A DNA stretch of 64,000 nucleotides from Bog-159 sp035499555. GTDB taxonomy: Bacteria; Acidobacteriota; Terriglobia; Bryobacterales; Bryobacteraceae. Where the stretch lies: NCBI GenBank assembly GCA_035499555.1, contig DATJYO010000039.1, positions 1 to 64,000 of the forward strand, given 5' to 3'. This document shows, one piece after another, positions 43,598-52,646 of the stretch. Below the pieces are notes generated by a model. It ran no database searches and was not told the origin of the DNA. It was given only the letters and a program-made list of their open reading frames with translations. The translations under genes and the position numbers were made by a program. The first letter of the stretch is position 1; each line of letters opens with the position of its first letter.

Positions 43598-43606
43598 TGT
43601 TATAGT
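43598..43606 (+). promoter_or_regulatory. extended -10 promoter of the large SBBP gene
   Basis: TGTTATAGT is an extended -10 (TGn plus TATAGT, 43601-43606), about 60 bases before ATG 43667, in a locally AT-rich segment. Confidence 0.45.
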
Positions 43607-43666
43607 ATTCTGAGTTGTGGCCTGGAATCGGAGCACCCCAGCTTCCAGAGACAGGAGACAGCCATC

Positions 43667-46600
43667 ATGACAAATGAAAACTCTTCGATTGGGCCGAAGG
43701 TGCGCCACTGGCGGGAGTTTTTGGCGCTCGCGCTCGTTTGGCTCTCTTTTGGCGCAAGCGGGTCTCGCTGTTCAGCGGCCCTGTGGGGCAACAGTTCGCC
43801 GGCGAAGCTCCTGGCTGCGCCCCTGAGTTTCGAGCCCAACCGGGGGCAAGCTGCTTCCGAAGTTCAATTTCTCTCGCACGGCGCCGGTTACGCGGTCTAT
43901 CTCAGCTCAGGCAAGGTCGTCCTCACCCTGGAGCGGCAACAGCCGGCGTCCGCCGCCGCCCTGCACATGAGCCTGATCGGGGCGAATAGCAGAGTCGAAG
44001 CAACCGCGCTCGATCCGCGGCCCGGCGTGGTGAGCTACTTCATCGGCAACGACCCGGAGAAGTGGCGGGCCGGCATCCCAACCTATGGAAAGGTCAAGTA
44101 TGCCCGGATTTATCCCGGCGTGGACCTGGTCTTTTACGGGAATCAGCGCCAGTTGGAGTACGACTTCGTGGTCGCGCCCGGGGCCGACCCCAGCCGCATC
44201 GCCTGGCGGATCAAGGGCGCCCGCGCCGGCGTGGACGCGGCGGGCAACCTGGTTCTGAATATGCCCAACGGTCCGGCGGTCTTCAAGAAGCCGGTGGTGT
44301 ACCAGATGAACGGAGAACAGCAGGCCAGCGTGGAGGCTGCGTTCGCCGTGTCCGGGAACCGGGTCCGCTTCCGGCTGGGCAGCTACGACCATTCCAAGGC
44401 CCTGATCATCGATCCCGTGCTCAGCTACGCCAGCTATCTTGGCGGCAGCAGCACCGACAGTATCGGCCTGCCGATGGGCCCCGGTCTCCTGAATGTCGGT
44501 GCGTCGCAGGGTCTCGCGGTAGACAGCGCGGGCAGTGCCTATGTGACGGGTTACACCTACTCGGTGGACTTCCCGGCCGTCAACGCGTATCAAAGCGCGC
44601 CTCCGCCCAAGAGCGTCAGTCCCGGCAAATGGCCGTCGGCCTTTGTGACAAAGTTCAGCCCGGATGGCAGCTCGCTGGTCTATTCGACCTATCTGGGCGG
44701 CAGCGGGTCGGACTATGCTTACGCCATCGCGGTGGACGCCAGCGGCAGTGCCTATGTGACCGGCCAGACAAACTCGATCGATTTTCCGGTTACTTCCGGG
44801 GCGTACCAGACGGTCTGCTCTCCCGCTCCAACCAATCAAGGCCCGCCCTATAGCGCAGGCTGCAACTCGGCATACACGTCGGCATTTGTGACCAAGCTGA
44901 ATTCCGCCGGAACCGGCCTGGTCTATTCGACATTTCTGGGCGGCAACGGGTCGGCTTACGCCACTGCCGTGGCAGTGGATGGCGCCGGCCGGGCCTATAT
45001 TGCCGGCAACGAGTCGGAGTACTGCTCGACGTCTTTTGCGTTTCAAGGCTGCTTTCCAACTACCAGCGGCGCGGTGATCGGCGGAGACCTGACTGGCGGA
45101 CGATCGGCTCAATACGCCTTTGCCGCCGCGTTCGATCCCACCGGCGCTCACCTGCTCTATTCCACTCTCTTCGGCGATTTGAACACCGCCTGCGAGAATG
45201 GCTGCGGCGGTACGTATGGCACCGGCGTGGCGGTGGATGCCAACGGGTATTTCTATCTGATCGGCGAGACGCAGGCCGGCAGGCTGCCGACCACCGCCGG
45301 CGTGGTTCAGCCCAGCGGCGCGCCTCTCGATCCTACGGGAATGTACGTGCTGTCTGACCGCGGCTACGTCGCGAAGTTCAGCCCGGTCCCATCCGCCGGT
45401 GGGCCATCCCTGGTCTACGCCACCTACCTTGGCGGCCAAACTCACAACCTCAACGACTACCTCAGCGGCATCGCCATCGATAGTGCCGGCAATGCCTATG
45501 TCGCCGGATATACCAATTCAAAGGATTTTCCGGTGACGTCCGGCGCTTACGGTACCGTTTGCGGGCCGAACGGGCAGAACTGCGCGGCGGCCCACGTGAC
45601 CAAGCTGAATCCGTCCGCCAGCGCCATCCTCTGGTCCACTTATGTAGGAGACGCCAAGCCCGATGCCAGCGACGCCGTATTCTTTACCGGCCCCATCCAA
45701 TTGGATGGGCACGGGAACGTCTACATCATCGCCCAAAATGGAGGCGGGGCGGGCTTCCCCACGATCAATCCCGTGGAGCCCACCCCCGCCGCCGGGAACC
45801 AGCAGTTGTTGATCGCCGAACTGGATCCTACCGGCTCGCAGTTGCTGTTCTCGACAACCATCGGATCGAACGGGCTCAATACCACCAGTCCGGCGGGGCT
45901 GGCAGTGGATGCCGCGGGCAACATCTACGTGGCCGGCAACACGAACGGACCGGACCTGGTCACCACGCCCGGCGCCTTCCAGACCGCTTCGAGCGATGGC
46001 GCGTGCTGCCAATACGGCAACGGCTTCGTCGCCAAGATCGCGGCCAACGCTCCGCCGGCAGTCAAGCTGGCCACCGCCGGACAGGTCGAACCTTTCGCCG
46101 CGGAGTCCATCGTGGCGGTATATGGCACAGACCTCGCCGGCGAAACCGCGTCGGCGCAGACCGTGCCGTTGCCGACATCGATCGATGGCAACATGGTGAC
46201 GGTCACCGATTCAGCCGGCGCCGCGCGCCAAGCTCCGCTTTTCTACATTTCGGGCACCCAGATCAACTTCGAGATTCCGGCCGGCACGGCCACCGGGGCG
46301 GCCACGGTGGCGATCAAGAATCAGAATGGAACCACGCAGTCCACCACCATTTCGATCGGCAGCGTCTCGCCGGGCATCTTCCAGCTGAACGCCGCCGGAT
46401 TGGTCGCGGCCTGGGTGCTGCCGGTGATTTCGGGTACGCAGCAGCCGTTACAGCCGGTGTACCAGGTCGCGGACGGAAGTGTGGTCGCTTTGCCCGTCAG
46501 CCTGGGATCGTCCAACGAACAGGTCTACCTGGAGATTTACGGCACGGGTCTGCGCAGCGCCAAGAGTGTCACCGCGACGGTCGGCAGCCTGACGGTACCG

Positions 46601-46753
46601 GTCCTGTACGCCGGACCCGCGCCGGGTTGGGCCGGAGAGGATCAAGTCAACATCGGCCCGCTGCCGCAAGCGCTGGCGGGGCAGGGAAGCTTGAATATTG
46701 TCGTGGCGGCGGATGGCCAGCAGGCCAACGTGGTTACGGTGACCATCCAATAG
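43667..46753 (+). CDS. large exported SBBP-repeat protein with TIGR03437-like C-terminal domain
   Basis: A 1028-residue protein with a long N-terminal signal region (hydrophobic FLALALVWLSFGASG at about 17-31). Residues about 45-260 form the N-terminal domain common in SBBP proteins (LSFEPNRGQ, YGKVKYARIYPGVDLVFYGN, LEYDFVVAPGADP). From about 260 to 800 there are SBBP repeats with recurring DSAGSAYVTGYT and LVYSTYLGGSGSDYAYAIAVD units. The C-terminal about 210 residues carry the acidobacterial motif set FAAESIVAVYGTDLAG, GTQINFEIPAG, LEIYGTGLRSA and EDQVNIGPLP. Probably cell-surface; no enzymatic function can be assigned. AGGAGA lies upstream of ATG 43667. Confidence 0.9.
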   Translation: MTNENSSIGPKVRHWREFLALALVWLSFGASGSRCSAALWGNSSPAKLLAAPLSFEPNRGQAASEVQFLSHGAGYAVYLSSGKVVLTLERQQPASAAALHMSLIGANSRVEATALDPRPGVVSYFIGNDPEKWRAGIPTYGKVKYARIYPGVDLVFYGNQRQLEYDFVVAPGADPSRIAWRIKGARAGVDAAGNLVLNMPNGPAVFKKPVVYQMNGEQQASVEAAFAVSGNRVRFRLGSYDHSKALIIDPVLSYASYLGGSSTDSIGLPMGPGLLNVGASQGLAVDSAGSAYVTGYTYSVDFPAVNAYQSAPPPKSVSPGKWPSAFVTKFSPDGSSLVYSTYLGGSGSDYAYAIAVDASGSAYVTGQTNSIDFPVTSGAYQTVCSPAPTNQGPPYSAGCNSAYTSAFVTKLNSAGTGLVYSTFLGGNGSAYATAVAVDGAGRAYIAGNESEYCSTSFAFQGCFPTTSGAVIGGDLTGGRSAQYAFAAAFDPTGAHLLYSTLFGDLNTACENGCGGTYGTGVAVDANGYFYLIGETQAGRLPTTAGVVQPSGAPLDPTGMYVLSDRGYVAKFSPVPSAGGPSLVYATYLGGQTHNLNDYLSGIAIDSAGNAYVAGYTNSKDFPVTSGAYGTVCGPNGQNCAAAHVTKLNPSASAILWSTYVGDAKPDASDAVFFTGPIQLDGHGNVYIIAQNGGGAGFPTINPVEPTPAAGNQQLLIAELDPTGSQLLFSTTIGSNGLNTTSPAGLAVDAAGNIYVAGNTNGPDLVTTPGAFQTASSDGACCQYGNGFVAKIAANAPPAVKLATAGQVEPFAAESIVAVYGTDLAGETASAQTVPLPTSIDGNMVTVTDSAGAARQAPLFYISGTQINFEIPAGTATGAATVAIKNQNGTTQSTTISIGSVSPGIFQLNAAGLVAAWVLPVISGTQQPLQPVYQVADGSVVALPVSLGSSNEQVYLEIYGTGLRSAKSVTATVGSLTVPVLYAGPAPGWAGEDQVNIGPLPQALAGQGSLNIVVAADGQQANVVTVTIQ

Positions 46754-46820
46754 GCCGGGCGGCGCCGGCATAGTAACGAATCGCGCGGTTCGCTCACAAT
46801 AAGTAAGAAGAGGTATATGC

Positions 46821-48911
46821 ATGCTTCCCGCCGACCTTCTCGATCGCCGCAAAACGCATTTCACGCTATGGCGTCCCAATGCGGACACCACCGCTCCCGC
46901 GCTGGTAATCGGCAGTTTCCAGGCTGGAAATCCTAACGTGGTCGGCAATCGCGCGGAGCTTTCCCTGGCCACCTCGGGAGATACTCCCGGCCTCTGGGCT
47001 CTGGCCGCCCGGGATACCGGTTTGCCGGACGGCATTTATCATTACTGGTATCGCGTGGATAACACGCATCCGGATCGTCCCGCGGGCAGCACGGTACTGG
47101 TCACGGACCCGTTGGCGACCACCGTAGACTGGCGCGTCCTGTCGGAGATACCAACTGGCTTTGACCCGTCCGACGACCCGCAGCCGGCCGCCGTGATCCG
47201 GATGGCGAACGGCGCGCTGTCCGCGGTGGATCCGGCAGGAGAGGTAGCCGCGTTTCCGCACGATCCGGCGCCCGACACGCTTCCGCCCAACAATCGCCTG
47301 GTGATTTACGAATTGCCCACGGCCTGGACCAGTGTAGGGGAGACCGGCGGACGGGAACGCGCCGTGGGCACGTTCAAGGACGTTTTGGGCCTGGTGGACG
47401 AGAATGCGGAAGGCGCCAATTTCGCGGGACTGTCGGTACTCGAGAAGGGCCGCTCTTACCTGAGCGAGTTGGGCGTCAATGCTCTCGAATTGCTGCCGGC
47501 GGCGGACAGCTTCTTCAAGCGCACGTGGGGTTATGACACGGCCCATTACCTCGCGCCGGATTGGGAACTGGGTTTTCCGGACGGCCAGGCGGCTCCCACA
47601 TCCAACGCCGATCTGGCGGCTGTGGTGGAGTCGTGCCATCAACACGGCATTCGATTCTTCATCGACGTGGTGATGGCATTTGCGCGGAACGAAGCCAATC
47701 AGTGGATCGACTTCGACGACTTCTGTCTGGAGGACGCCAGCCAGGCGCCCGGAGATCCGGATGCGCTTACGTCCGGGCGCAGCGACGGACACCAGGATAT
47801 CCGGAACGGCTTCGGCAGCACTTTGTTCCGTTATGCGAGGCCGCTCGCGAGCGCGATGTACGATCCCATCGGCGGCGGCGTCACGCAGGATGCACCGGCG
47901 CGCGCCCTGCTGTACTCCTACATTACGCGCTGGATGCGCGACTTCCGCGTCGATGGCGTCCGCATGGACAGCGTGGAAAATGTCGCCAGCTGGGATTTCA
48001 TCCAGGCCTACAAGGACCGCGCGCGCGCCCTTTTTCTGGAGCGATGGCAGGCGGCCGGGCTCGGCGCCGGCGCGGACGCGCGTTTCCTGGTGGTGGGCGA
48101 GGAACTGACGCTTCCCTTCGCCCTGCTGACGCAGAACCGGCTGGACGGGCTGTGGAACGAGGAATTCCTGCGCCGGCTGCGTCCCGCGATTCTGGGCCAG
48201 AGCAAAGATGGAGAAACATTCGAGCAGAGCATCCGGCGGCTGATCGATTGCCGCAACCTGGGTTTCTCCGACGGCGCGCAGGCCATCCTATATGTGACCT
48301 CGCACGACGTGGAAGGTTTCCAGAAAGAGCGGCTGTTCACCATGCTGAGCAAGTCCGGCTTCCAGGGCGACGACATCGGCAAGCGCATCAAGCTGGCGTT
48401 TGCCTGCCTGCTGACCGCGGTGGGCATCCCCATGATACTCGCGGGGGAAGAATTCGCCGACCAGCACGACGTGTTCGACGCGAACGGCAACGTGACCGAA
48501 CAGGGCGGCAAGGAGGTGGACCCGGTGGATTTCTCGCGCCTGGATCAGCCGTTCCGGCAGGACATTTTTCAATATGTCGCGCGGCTGGTCCAGCTCCGCA
48601 CCGGCGCAGACGCGCTCAGCGTGAACGACACCGATTTCATTCACGTGGACTTCAACGATAACAAGCGCGTGCTGGTCTGGAAACGGGGCGCGGCGGGGCA
48701 GGATCCGGTAGTGGTGGTGGCCAACTTCTCGGACTTCGCCACGCCCAACGGCCTGACCGACCCGGCTGCCGAGTACGTGGTGCCGAACTGGCCGGTTACG
48801 CCTCCGGGGCGGCACTGGCGGGAGGTGCCGCAGCAACGGGACGTGCGGCCGGACCAGGTAGGGCGCGAGCCGATCTTCGCCTGGGAGGCGAAGGTCTATC
48901 AACTGGCGTGA
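46821..48911 (+). CDS. alpha-amylase family (GH13) glycoside hydrolase, cytosolic
   Basis: A 696-residue GH13 enzyme without signal peptide. The N-terminal about 140 residues are a CBM48-like beta domain (HFTLWRPNADTTAPALVIGSF). The barrel motifs are: region II FRVDGVRMD with the nucleophile Asp383, region III VVGEE with the acid/base Glu427, and region IV VTSHDVE with Asp496, where the usual Asn-His-Asp reads Ser-His-Asp. Region I is FIDVVMAF, without the common NH pair. This variation suggests a pullulanase, debranching or maltogenic-type subgroup, possibly acting on glycogen, but the specificity is not certain. AAGAGG lies seven bases before the ATG. It follows the SBBP gene by 67 bases and is convergent with the thioredoxin gene. 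Confidence 0.88.
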   Translation: MLPADLLDRRKTHFTLWRPNADTTAPALVIGSFQAGNPNVVGNRAELSLATSGDTPGLWALAARDTGLPDGIYHYWYRVDNTHPDRPAGSTVLVTDPLATTVDWRVLSEIPTGFDPSDDPQPAAVIRMANGALSAVDPAGEVAAFPHDPAPDTLPPNNRLVIYELPTAWTSVGETGGRERAVGTFKDVLGLVDENAEGANFAGLSVLEKGRSYLSELGVNALELLPAADSFFKRTWGYDTAHYLAPDWELGFPDGQAAPTSNADLAAVVESCHQHGIRFFIDVVMAFARNEANQWIDFDDFCLEDASQAPGDPDALTSGRSDGHQDIRNGFGSTLFRYARPLASAMYDPIGGGVTQDAPARALLYSYITRWMRDFRVDGVRMDSVENVASWDFIQAYKDRARALFLERWQAAGLGAGADARFLVVGEELTLPFALLTQNRLDGLWNEEFLRRLRPAILGQSKDGETFEQSIRRLIDCRNLGFSDGAQAILYVTSHDVEGFQKERLFTMLSKSGFQGDDIGKRIKLAFACLLTAVGIPMILAGEEFADQHDVFDANGNVTEQGGKEVDPVDFSRLDQPFRQDIFQYVARLVQLRTGADALSVNDTDFIHVDFNDNKRVLVWKRGAAGQDPVVVVANFSDFATPNGLTDPAAEYVVPNWPVTPPGRHWREVPQQRDVRPDQVGREPIFAWEAKVYQLA

Positions 48912-48926
48912 GCCTTACGCGAATGC

Positions 48927-49352
48927 TCACGCCGCGTCGGAGAACCAGCGCCGCATTTCCGCGCGCGGCACCACGCCTGTCCGCTCGGCGAGGATGATGC
49001 CTCCGCGCAACAGCACGAAATACGGGATCGCCTGTACCCGGAACTGCGCGGCGATGGTTGGGTAGTCCTCCGTGTTGACCTTGAGGACCAATCCCCGCCC
49101 GGCGATCTCATGGGCGAACTCATGCACTTCCGGCGCCGCCATCCGGCAGGGGCCGCACCATTGCGCCCAGAAGTCCACCAGGACGGGCACCTTGGCTTCG
49201 CGGGTGATCTCGGCGAACTGCGCGGCATCCACTTCGATCGGCTCGGAGACGGGCGGCAAGGCGGCTTTGCAGGATCCGCAACGGCCCGTGTCGGACAGGT
49301 GTTTGGCGGGAACGCGGTTGTTGGCGCCACAATTGGGGCAGGGTCGGATCAT
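48927..49352 (-). CDS. trxC: thioredoxin 2 (TrxC-like) with N-terminal zinc ribbon
   Basis: A 141-residue thioredoxin. The N-terminus has two zinc-binding pairs, CPNC (5-8) and CGSC (25-28), as in E. coli TrxC; the thioredoxin fold follows with the active site WCGPC (Cys66 and Cys69) and the cis-Pro strand QAIPYFVLL. The protein reduces cytosolic disulfides, and the zinc module makes it responsive to oxidative stress in E. coli. A GAGAGCC stretch precedes the ATG. The gene is convergent with the GH13 gene (15-base gap). Confidence 0.95.
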   Translation of the reverse strand: MIRPCPNCGANNRVPAKHLSDTGRCGSCKAALPPVSEPIEVDAAQFAEITREAKVPVLVDFWAQWCGPCRMAAPEVHEFAHEIAGRGLVLKVNTEDYPTIAAQFRVQAIPYFVLLRGGIILAERTGVVPRAEMRRWFSDAA

Positions 49353-49397
49353 GCGGCTCTCTCTTTGTAAGCTACCACGGGCGGCGGAACGGAGTAA

Positions 49398-49640
49398 TCA
49401 TGCGGGGGCGAGGCTCGTGACCTGATCGCGGCGGCGCTGGTGACGGAGGACGTGGTGTTCCTGCCGCCCGGGCTTCCACCGATAAGAGGACGCGCGCCGT
49501 CGAAGCCATGTACCGCCACTTCTTCCCGCAATTCAGCAGCATCTCGCAGACGGCGACGATCGAGGAAGTGATCGTGAGCTGCGCCGGCAGCCGGACGGTA
49601 CCTGGCGCTGCGCCCCGCGGGATCAGCCTGATCGACAAGC
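49398..49640 (+). pseudogene. decayed SnoaL-like/DUF4440-type gene remnant
   Basis: The 390-base gap between thioredoxin and the SPFH gene contains recognisable remains of a small SnoaL-like (DUF4440/SgcJ-type) protein. One frame reads GEARDLIAAALVTEDVVFLPPG with PPIRGR after it (49410-49490); then the phase shifts by one and continues AVEAMYRHFFPQFSSISQ followed by TATIEEVIVSCAGS (about 49493-49591). Together these match the family pattern ...LYTEDAVLLPPG-RG-AI--FY--FF-QFS. An in-frame stop lies just before the first segment, there is no start codon, and the C-terminal half has been lost. It is therefore a truncated, frameshifted gene. Confidence 0.65.
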
Positions 49641-49690
49641 CAGAACCTCGTTTATTTACAGTATCTTGGGGTAAGTTCTGCGCATTTTCC

Positions 49691-49718
49691 TTGACAGCAG
49701 CTATCAAAGTGATATCAT
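49691..49718 (+). promoter_or_regulatory. sigma70-like promoter of the SPFH operon
   Basis: A perfect TTGACA (49691-49696) is followed after 16 bases by TATCAT (49713-49718), in a short AT-rich segment 28 bases before ATG 49746. AAGGAA lies between promoter and ATG as a ribosome binding site. Confidence 0.7.
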
Positions 49719-49745
49719 AATGCTAGCAGTGGAAAGGAACTGCAT

Positions 49746-50615
49746 ATGACTGGAGAAAAAGAGATCCGCGCGGCCTCGGGTTGGCTGATGCTCGCGGTTC
49801 TGATTGTGGTGTTCCTGGGCAGCCTGGCGGGCGTGATTCTGTCCGCGAGGGCGAGGACCTGGTGGCAGATGGGGGCTTTGCTGCTCGTCGCCGCCGTGGA
49901 CAGTTTCTGCTTCGCCGGGTTGACCGTCGTCAACCCGAACCAGGCCAAGGTCCTGACCCTGTTAGGGGTTTACAAAGGCAGCATCAAGCACGCGGGCTTC
50001 TGGTGGGTGAATCCGTTGACCAGCCGGCGGCGGCTCTCGCTGCGCATCCGCAACTTCGAAAGCACCAAGCTGAAGGTGAACGATCACGACGGCAATCCCA
50101 TCGAGATTGCGGCGGTGGTGGTGTGGCGGATCGTGGAGACCTTCGAAGCGGTCTTCAATGTGGACGATTACGAGCATTTCGTGCACGTGCAGAGCGAAGC
50201 GGCGGTCCGCAACCTGGCCACCAGTTACCCTTACGATGCGCACGAAGAGCAGCAGATCTCGCTGCGGTTGTCGCTGAAGGAGATCGCCGACCGGCTGCAG
50301 CACGAGATCCAGGAGCGGCTGGCCAAAGCCGGCATCGAGGTGATCGAGGCCCGTATCAGCCACCTGGCCTATGCGGCGGAGATTGCGGGCGCGATGCTGC
50401 GCCGGCAACAGGCAGGCGCCGTAATCGCGGCCCGGCAGAAGATCGTGGAAGGCGCGGTGGGCATGGTGGAGATGGCCCTGGATCAGATCAGCAAGTTGAA
50501 GCTGGTGGATCTGGATGAAGAACGCAAGGCCGCGATGGTCAGCAATCTGCTGGTGGTGCTGTGCAGCGAACGCGGCGTGGAACCGGTGGTGAACACCGGC
50601 ACGCTGTATCAATAA
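49746..50615 (+). CDS. SPFH/Band-7 domain membrane protein (flotillin/stomatin-like)
   Basis: A 289-residue protein. Two adjacent hydrophobic helices (about 12-33 and 41-60) place a hairpin or double anchor in the membrane. They are followed by an SPFH domain: VVNPNQAKVLTLLGVYKGS, IRNFESTKLKVNDHDGNPIEI and a VVWRIVETFEAVFNVDDYEHFV segment. A helical region with VIEARISHLAYAAEIAGAMLRRQQAGAVIAARQKIVEGAVGM completes the protein. SPFH proteins oligomerise into cages and organise membrane microdomains, often controlling membrane proteases. It starts an operon: 11 bases after its stop an Arc-type regulator begins, then a DUF3592-like membrane protein. Confidence 0.93.
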   Translation: MTGEKEIRAASGWLMLAVLIVVFLGSLAGVILSARARTWWQMGALLLVAAVDSFCFAGLTVVNPNQAKVLTLLGVYKGSIKHAGFWWVNPLTSRRRLSLRIRNFESTKLKVNDHDGNPIEIAAVVVWRIVETFEAVFNVDDYEHFVHVQSEAAVRNLATSYPYDAHEEQQISLRLSLKEIADRLQHEIQERLAKAGIEVIEARISHLAYAAEIAGAMLRRQQAGAVIAARQKIVEGAVGMVEMALDQISKLKLVDLDEERKAAMVSNLLVVLCSERGVEPVVNTGTLYQ

Positions 50616-50626
50616 ACCGAGATAGG

Positions 50627-50824
50627 ATGGCGCAGAGGAAGGCATACTTGTTGCGGTTGGAGCCGTCGGTTCACGACGCGTTGCAGCGTTGGGCCGATGC
50701 GGAGATGCGCAGCATGAATGCCCAAATCGAGTTCCTTTTGCGGCGGGCGTTGCGCGATGCCGGGCGTTTGCTCAAGGCGCCGCCCGCCGGGGAGCCGGAC
50801 GATGGAGAGAGACAAGGTAACTGA
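50627..50824 (+). CDS. Arc-type ribbon-helix-helix protein
   Basis: A 65-residue protein beginning at ATG 50627. It reads as a ribbon-helix-helix DNA-binding fold: a beta strand RKAYLLRL, a first helix PSVHDALQRWADAEM and a second helix SMNAQIEFLLRRALRDAGR, as in Arc/MetJ and many antitoxins. The C-terminus is proline-rich and acidic. It is encoded between an SPFH gene and a DUF3592-like gene and overlaps the latter by 23 bases. It may autoregulate the operon; no toxin is adjacent. A longer reading from 50561 overlaps the SPFH gene and lacks support. Confidence 0.85.
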   Translation: MAQRKAYLLRLEPSVHDALQRWADAEMRSMNAQIEFLLRRALRDAGRLLKAPPAGEPDDGERQGN

Positions 50825-51545
50825 TATTCCGCCCGAGCTTTCGATGTGCCTGCCGCGCGCCGTGCGGCTGAGCGGCATCGGAAAGGCCGTGGCCGCGGCG
50901 TCGATCGTGCTAGCCGCGGGCGGTATCGTGGTACCCGCGCTGCTATGGCTGGACCGCGAAAACAAGGCCGATTTGCGGGCGCGGATCGAGCGCGAAGGGG
51001 TGGCGGTCGAGGCGGAGGTGACCCGCACCGGAATGACGGGCGGGGACGACTCGCGGCCGTTTGCGGACTACCGCTATACCTACGGTGCCGGGCGGGTGGT
51101 GCTGCAACATCGGGACCCGCAGACACTGGCGCCGGGGGACCATGTACAGGTCCGCTACCTTCCGGGCGAACCTGGCCGGAGTTGGGCCGTCGGCCATGAG
51201 CCTCACGGCGCTCCCCTGGCGGTGCTTCCAGTGCCGGCGGCGAGTTTCTTCCTGGGTGCCGTGGTCATCGCCGTGGCCGTCCGCCGGCAATGGCGCCTGC
51301 TCGCCGAAGGCCGCGCCACGATGAGCCGCATCCTGGCCGTCAAGCGTACGCGGGACTCGGAGGGCGGCACCCATTACCGCGCGCAATACGAAATCGTGCT
51401 GCCCAGCGGCGCCGTGCGGCAGATCTGGGCGCGGGGCAGCAAACGGTTCGTGGTGGACTCCCGGGTACCGGTGGTTTACGACCCGGAGAATCCAAAGCGG
51501 CTCAGCCGGTATCCGCTACCGCTGGTCTGCGTGGCGCGCGACTGA
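50802..51545 (+). CDS. DUF3592-like membrane protein
   Basis: A 247-residue protein starting at ATG 50802 inside the Arc-type gene (23-base overlap). Two membrane helices appear at about 28-48 (AAASIVLAAGGIVVPALLWL) and 138-157 (AASFFLGAVVIAVAVRRQW). Between and after them are similar beta-rich modules: EAEVTRTGMTGG ... DYRYTYGAGRV ... GDHVQVRYLPGEP and KRTRDSEGGTHYRAQYEIVLPSG ... SRVPVVYDPENP. The repeated V-x-V-x-Y-x-P-x-x-P pattern is typical of DUF3592 domains, here twice. Function is unknown; the position in the operon suggests a partner of the SPFH protein. Confidence 0.8.
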   Translation: MERDKVTDIPPELSMCLPRAVRLSGIGKAVAAASIVLAAGGIVVPALLWLDRENKADLRARIEREGVAVEAEVTRTGMTGGDDSRPFADYRYTYGAGRVVLQHRDPQTLAPGDHVQVRYLPGEPGRSWAVGHEPHGAPLAVLPVPAASFFLGAVVIAVAVRRQWRLLAEGRATMSRILAVKRTRDSEGGTHYRAQYEIVLPSGAVRQIWARGSKRFVVDSRVPVVYDPENPKRLSRYPLPLVCVARD

Positions 51546-51585
51546 ATTCCGAATCCCGAGCCCATAGACGGACGCAGCATGGGGA

Positions 51586-51591
51586 TATAAT
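51586..51591 (+). promoter_or_regulatory. -10 hexamer of the ThuA-like gene
   Basis: A perfect TATAAT 27 bases before ATG 51618. A TAGACG at 51565-51570 is the closest -35 match, at a short 15-base spacing. Confidence 0.45.
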
Positions 51592-51617
51592 TCGTCTTTC
51601 AATCGAGGCTCGAATCC

Positions 51618-52625
51618 ATGAGACGGAAAACATTTGCAATCGGTGCGGCGTCAGCCGCCTTAGTATTGACTGGCCTGGCGGGTTTCGCCCAGCATGCGCC
51701 CGCCAACGGGAAGCCCGAGAACTGCCCGCCGGACGGATTCAGCGGGGGTTTCACCCGCGGCTGTCCGCAGAGACAGTTCGCCAACCCGGCCGACATCTCG
51801 GCCATGATGGCCGCGTTGCCTGACAAACCCTACGCTACGCCCCAGCGTTTGCGCCGGGTGCTGGTGCTGGCGCGGGCCGTGGGATGGGTGCACACCTCGA
51901 TTCCGCTGGCCGCCAAGATGGTGGAGTATCTCGGCGACAAGACCGGGGCCTGGATGACGACCATCACTTATGACGCGGCGGCCATCACGCCGGAAAACCT
52001 GAAGCAATACGACGCCATCTTCCTGGACAGCACCACCGGCGAATTTCTGGACGATCCGGGCGACAAAGCGGTCACGAACCTGCGGCGGCAGGCGCTGCTG
52101 GACTTCGTCAAAGGCGGCAAGGGTTTGGCGGGCGTCCACGCGGCCAGCGACGCCTACCATACTAACGGGCCTAAAGTGGAGGGCACGTGGCCCGAATTCA
52201 ACGAAATGATCGGCGGATTCTTCAAATTCCACTGGAGCTATCCGACCCTGATCCCGGTGAAGGTGGACGACCCGCACAGCCCTCTGACGGTCATGTACCC
52301 GCCGCACGGCTTCGTCATGGTGGACGAGACCTACACGTTCGCGCAGGATTCCTTCAGCCGGAAAAGGGTCCATGTGCTGACCAGCATCAACTACGCGCGG
52401 ATGAGCGCGGAAGACAAGGCCAAGGAACCGGCCGCCACCCGGCGCACGGACGGCGACTACGCGCTGAGCTACATCCAGCACGTAGGCAATGGCCGCGTGT
52501 TCTACGAGGCGCACGGTCACGACGAGAAGGTGTATTACCTGCGGCCTTTTGTGGAGCATATGCTGGCGGGGATTCAATACGCCATCGGGGATCTGCAGGC
52601 GGACGACAGCCCCAGCGAGAAGTAG
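51618..52625 (+). CDS. exported ThuA-like (trehalose-utilisation) domain protein
   Basis: A 335-residue protein with an N-terminal signal peptide (about 1-24, AALVLTGLAGFAQ). The body is a ThuA-like glutamine-amidotransferase fold: a RRVLVLARAVGWVH first strand, YDAIFLDSTTGE, FVKGGKGLAGVHAASDAYH, a WPEFNEMIGGFFKFHW segment and a C-terminal ALSYIQHVGNGRVFYEAHGHDE. ThuA-like proteins lack the amidotransferase Cys in many cases and are linked to sugar metabolism; exported forms are common in acidobacteria, planctomycetes and Bacteroidetes. The substrate is unknown. It is a single gene convergent with the kinase gene. Confidence 0.88.
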   Translation: MRRKTFAIGAASAALVLTGLAGFAQHAPANGKPENCPPDGFSGGFTRGCPQRQFANPADISAMMAALPDKPYATPQRLRRVLVLARAVGWVHTSIPLAAKMVEYLGDKTGAWMTTITYDAAAITPENLKQYDAIFLDSTTGEFLDDPGDKAVTNLRRQALLDFVKGGKGLAGVHAASDAYHTNGPKVEGTWPEFNEMIGGFFKFHWSYPTLIPVKVDDPHSPLTVMYPPHGFVMVDETYTFAQDSFSRKRVHVLTSINYARMSAEDKAKEPAATRRTDGDYALSYIQHVGNGRVFYEAHGHDEKVYYLRPFVEHMLAGIQYAIGDLQADDSPSEK

Positions 52626-52646
52626 GCTGAGGACAGGGCCGCCGGG

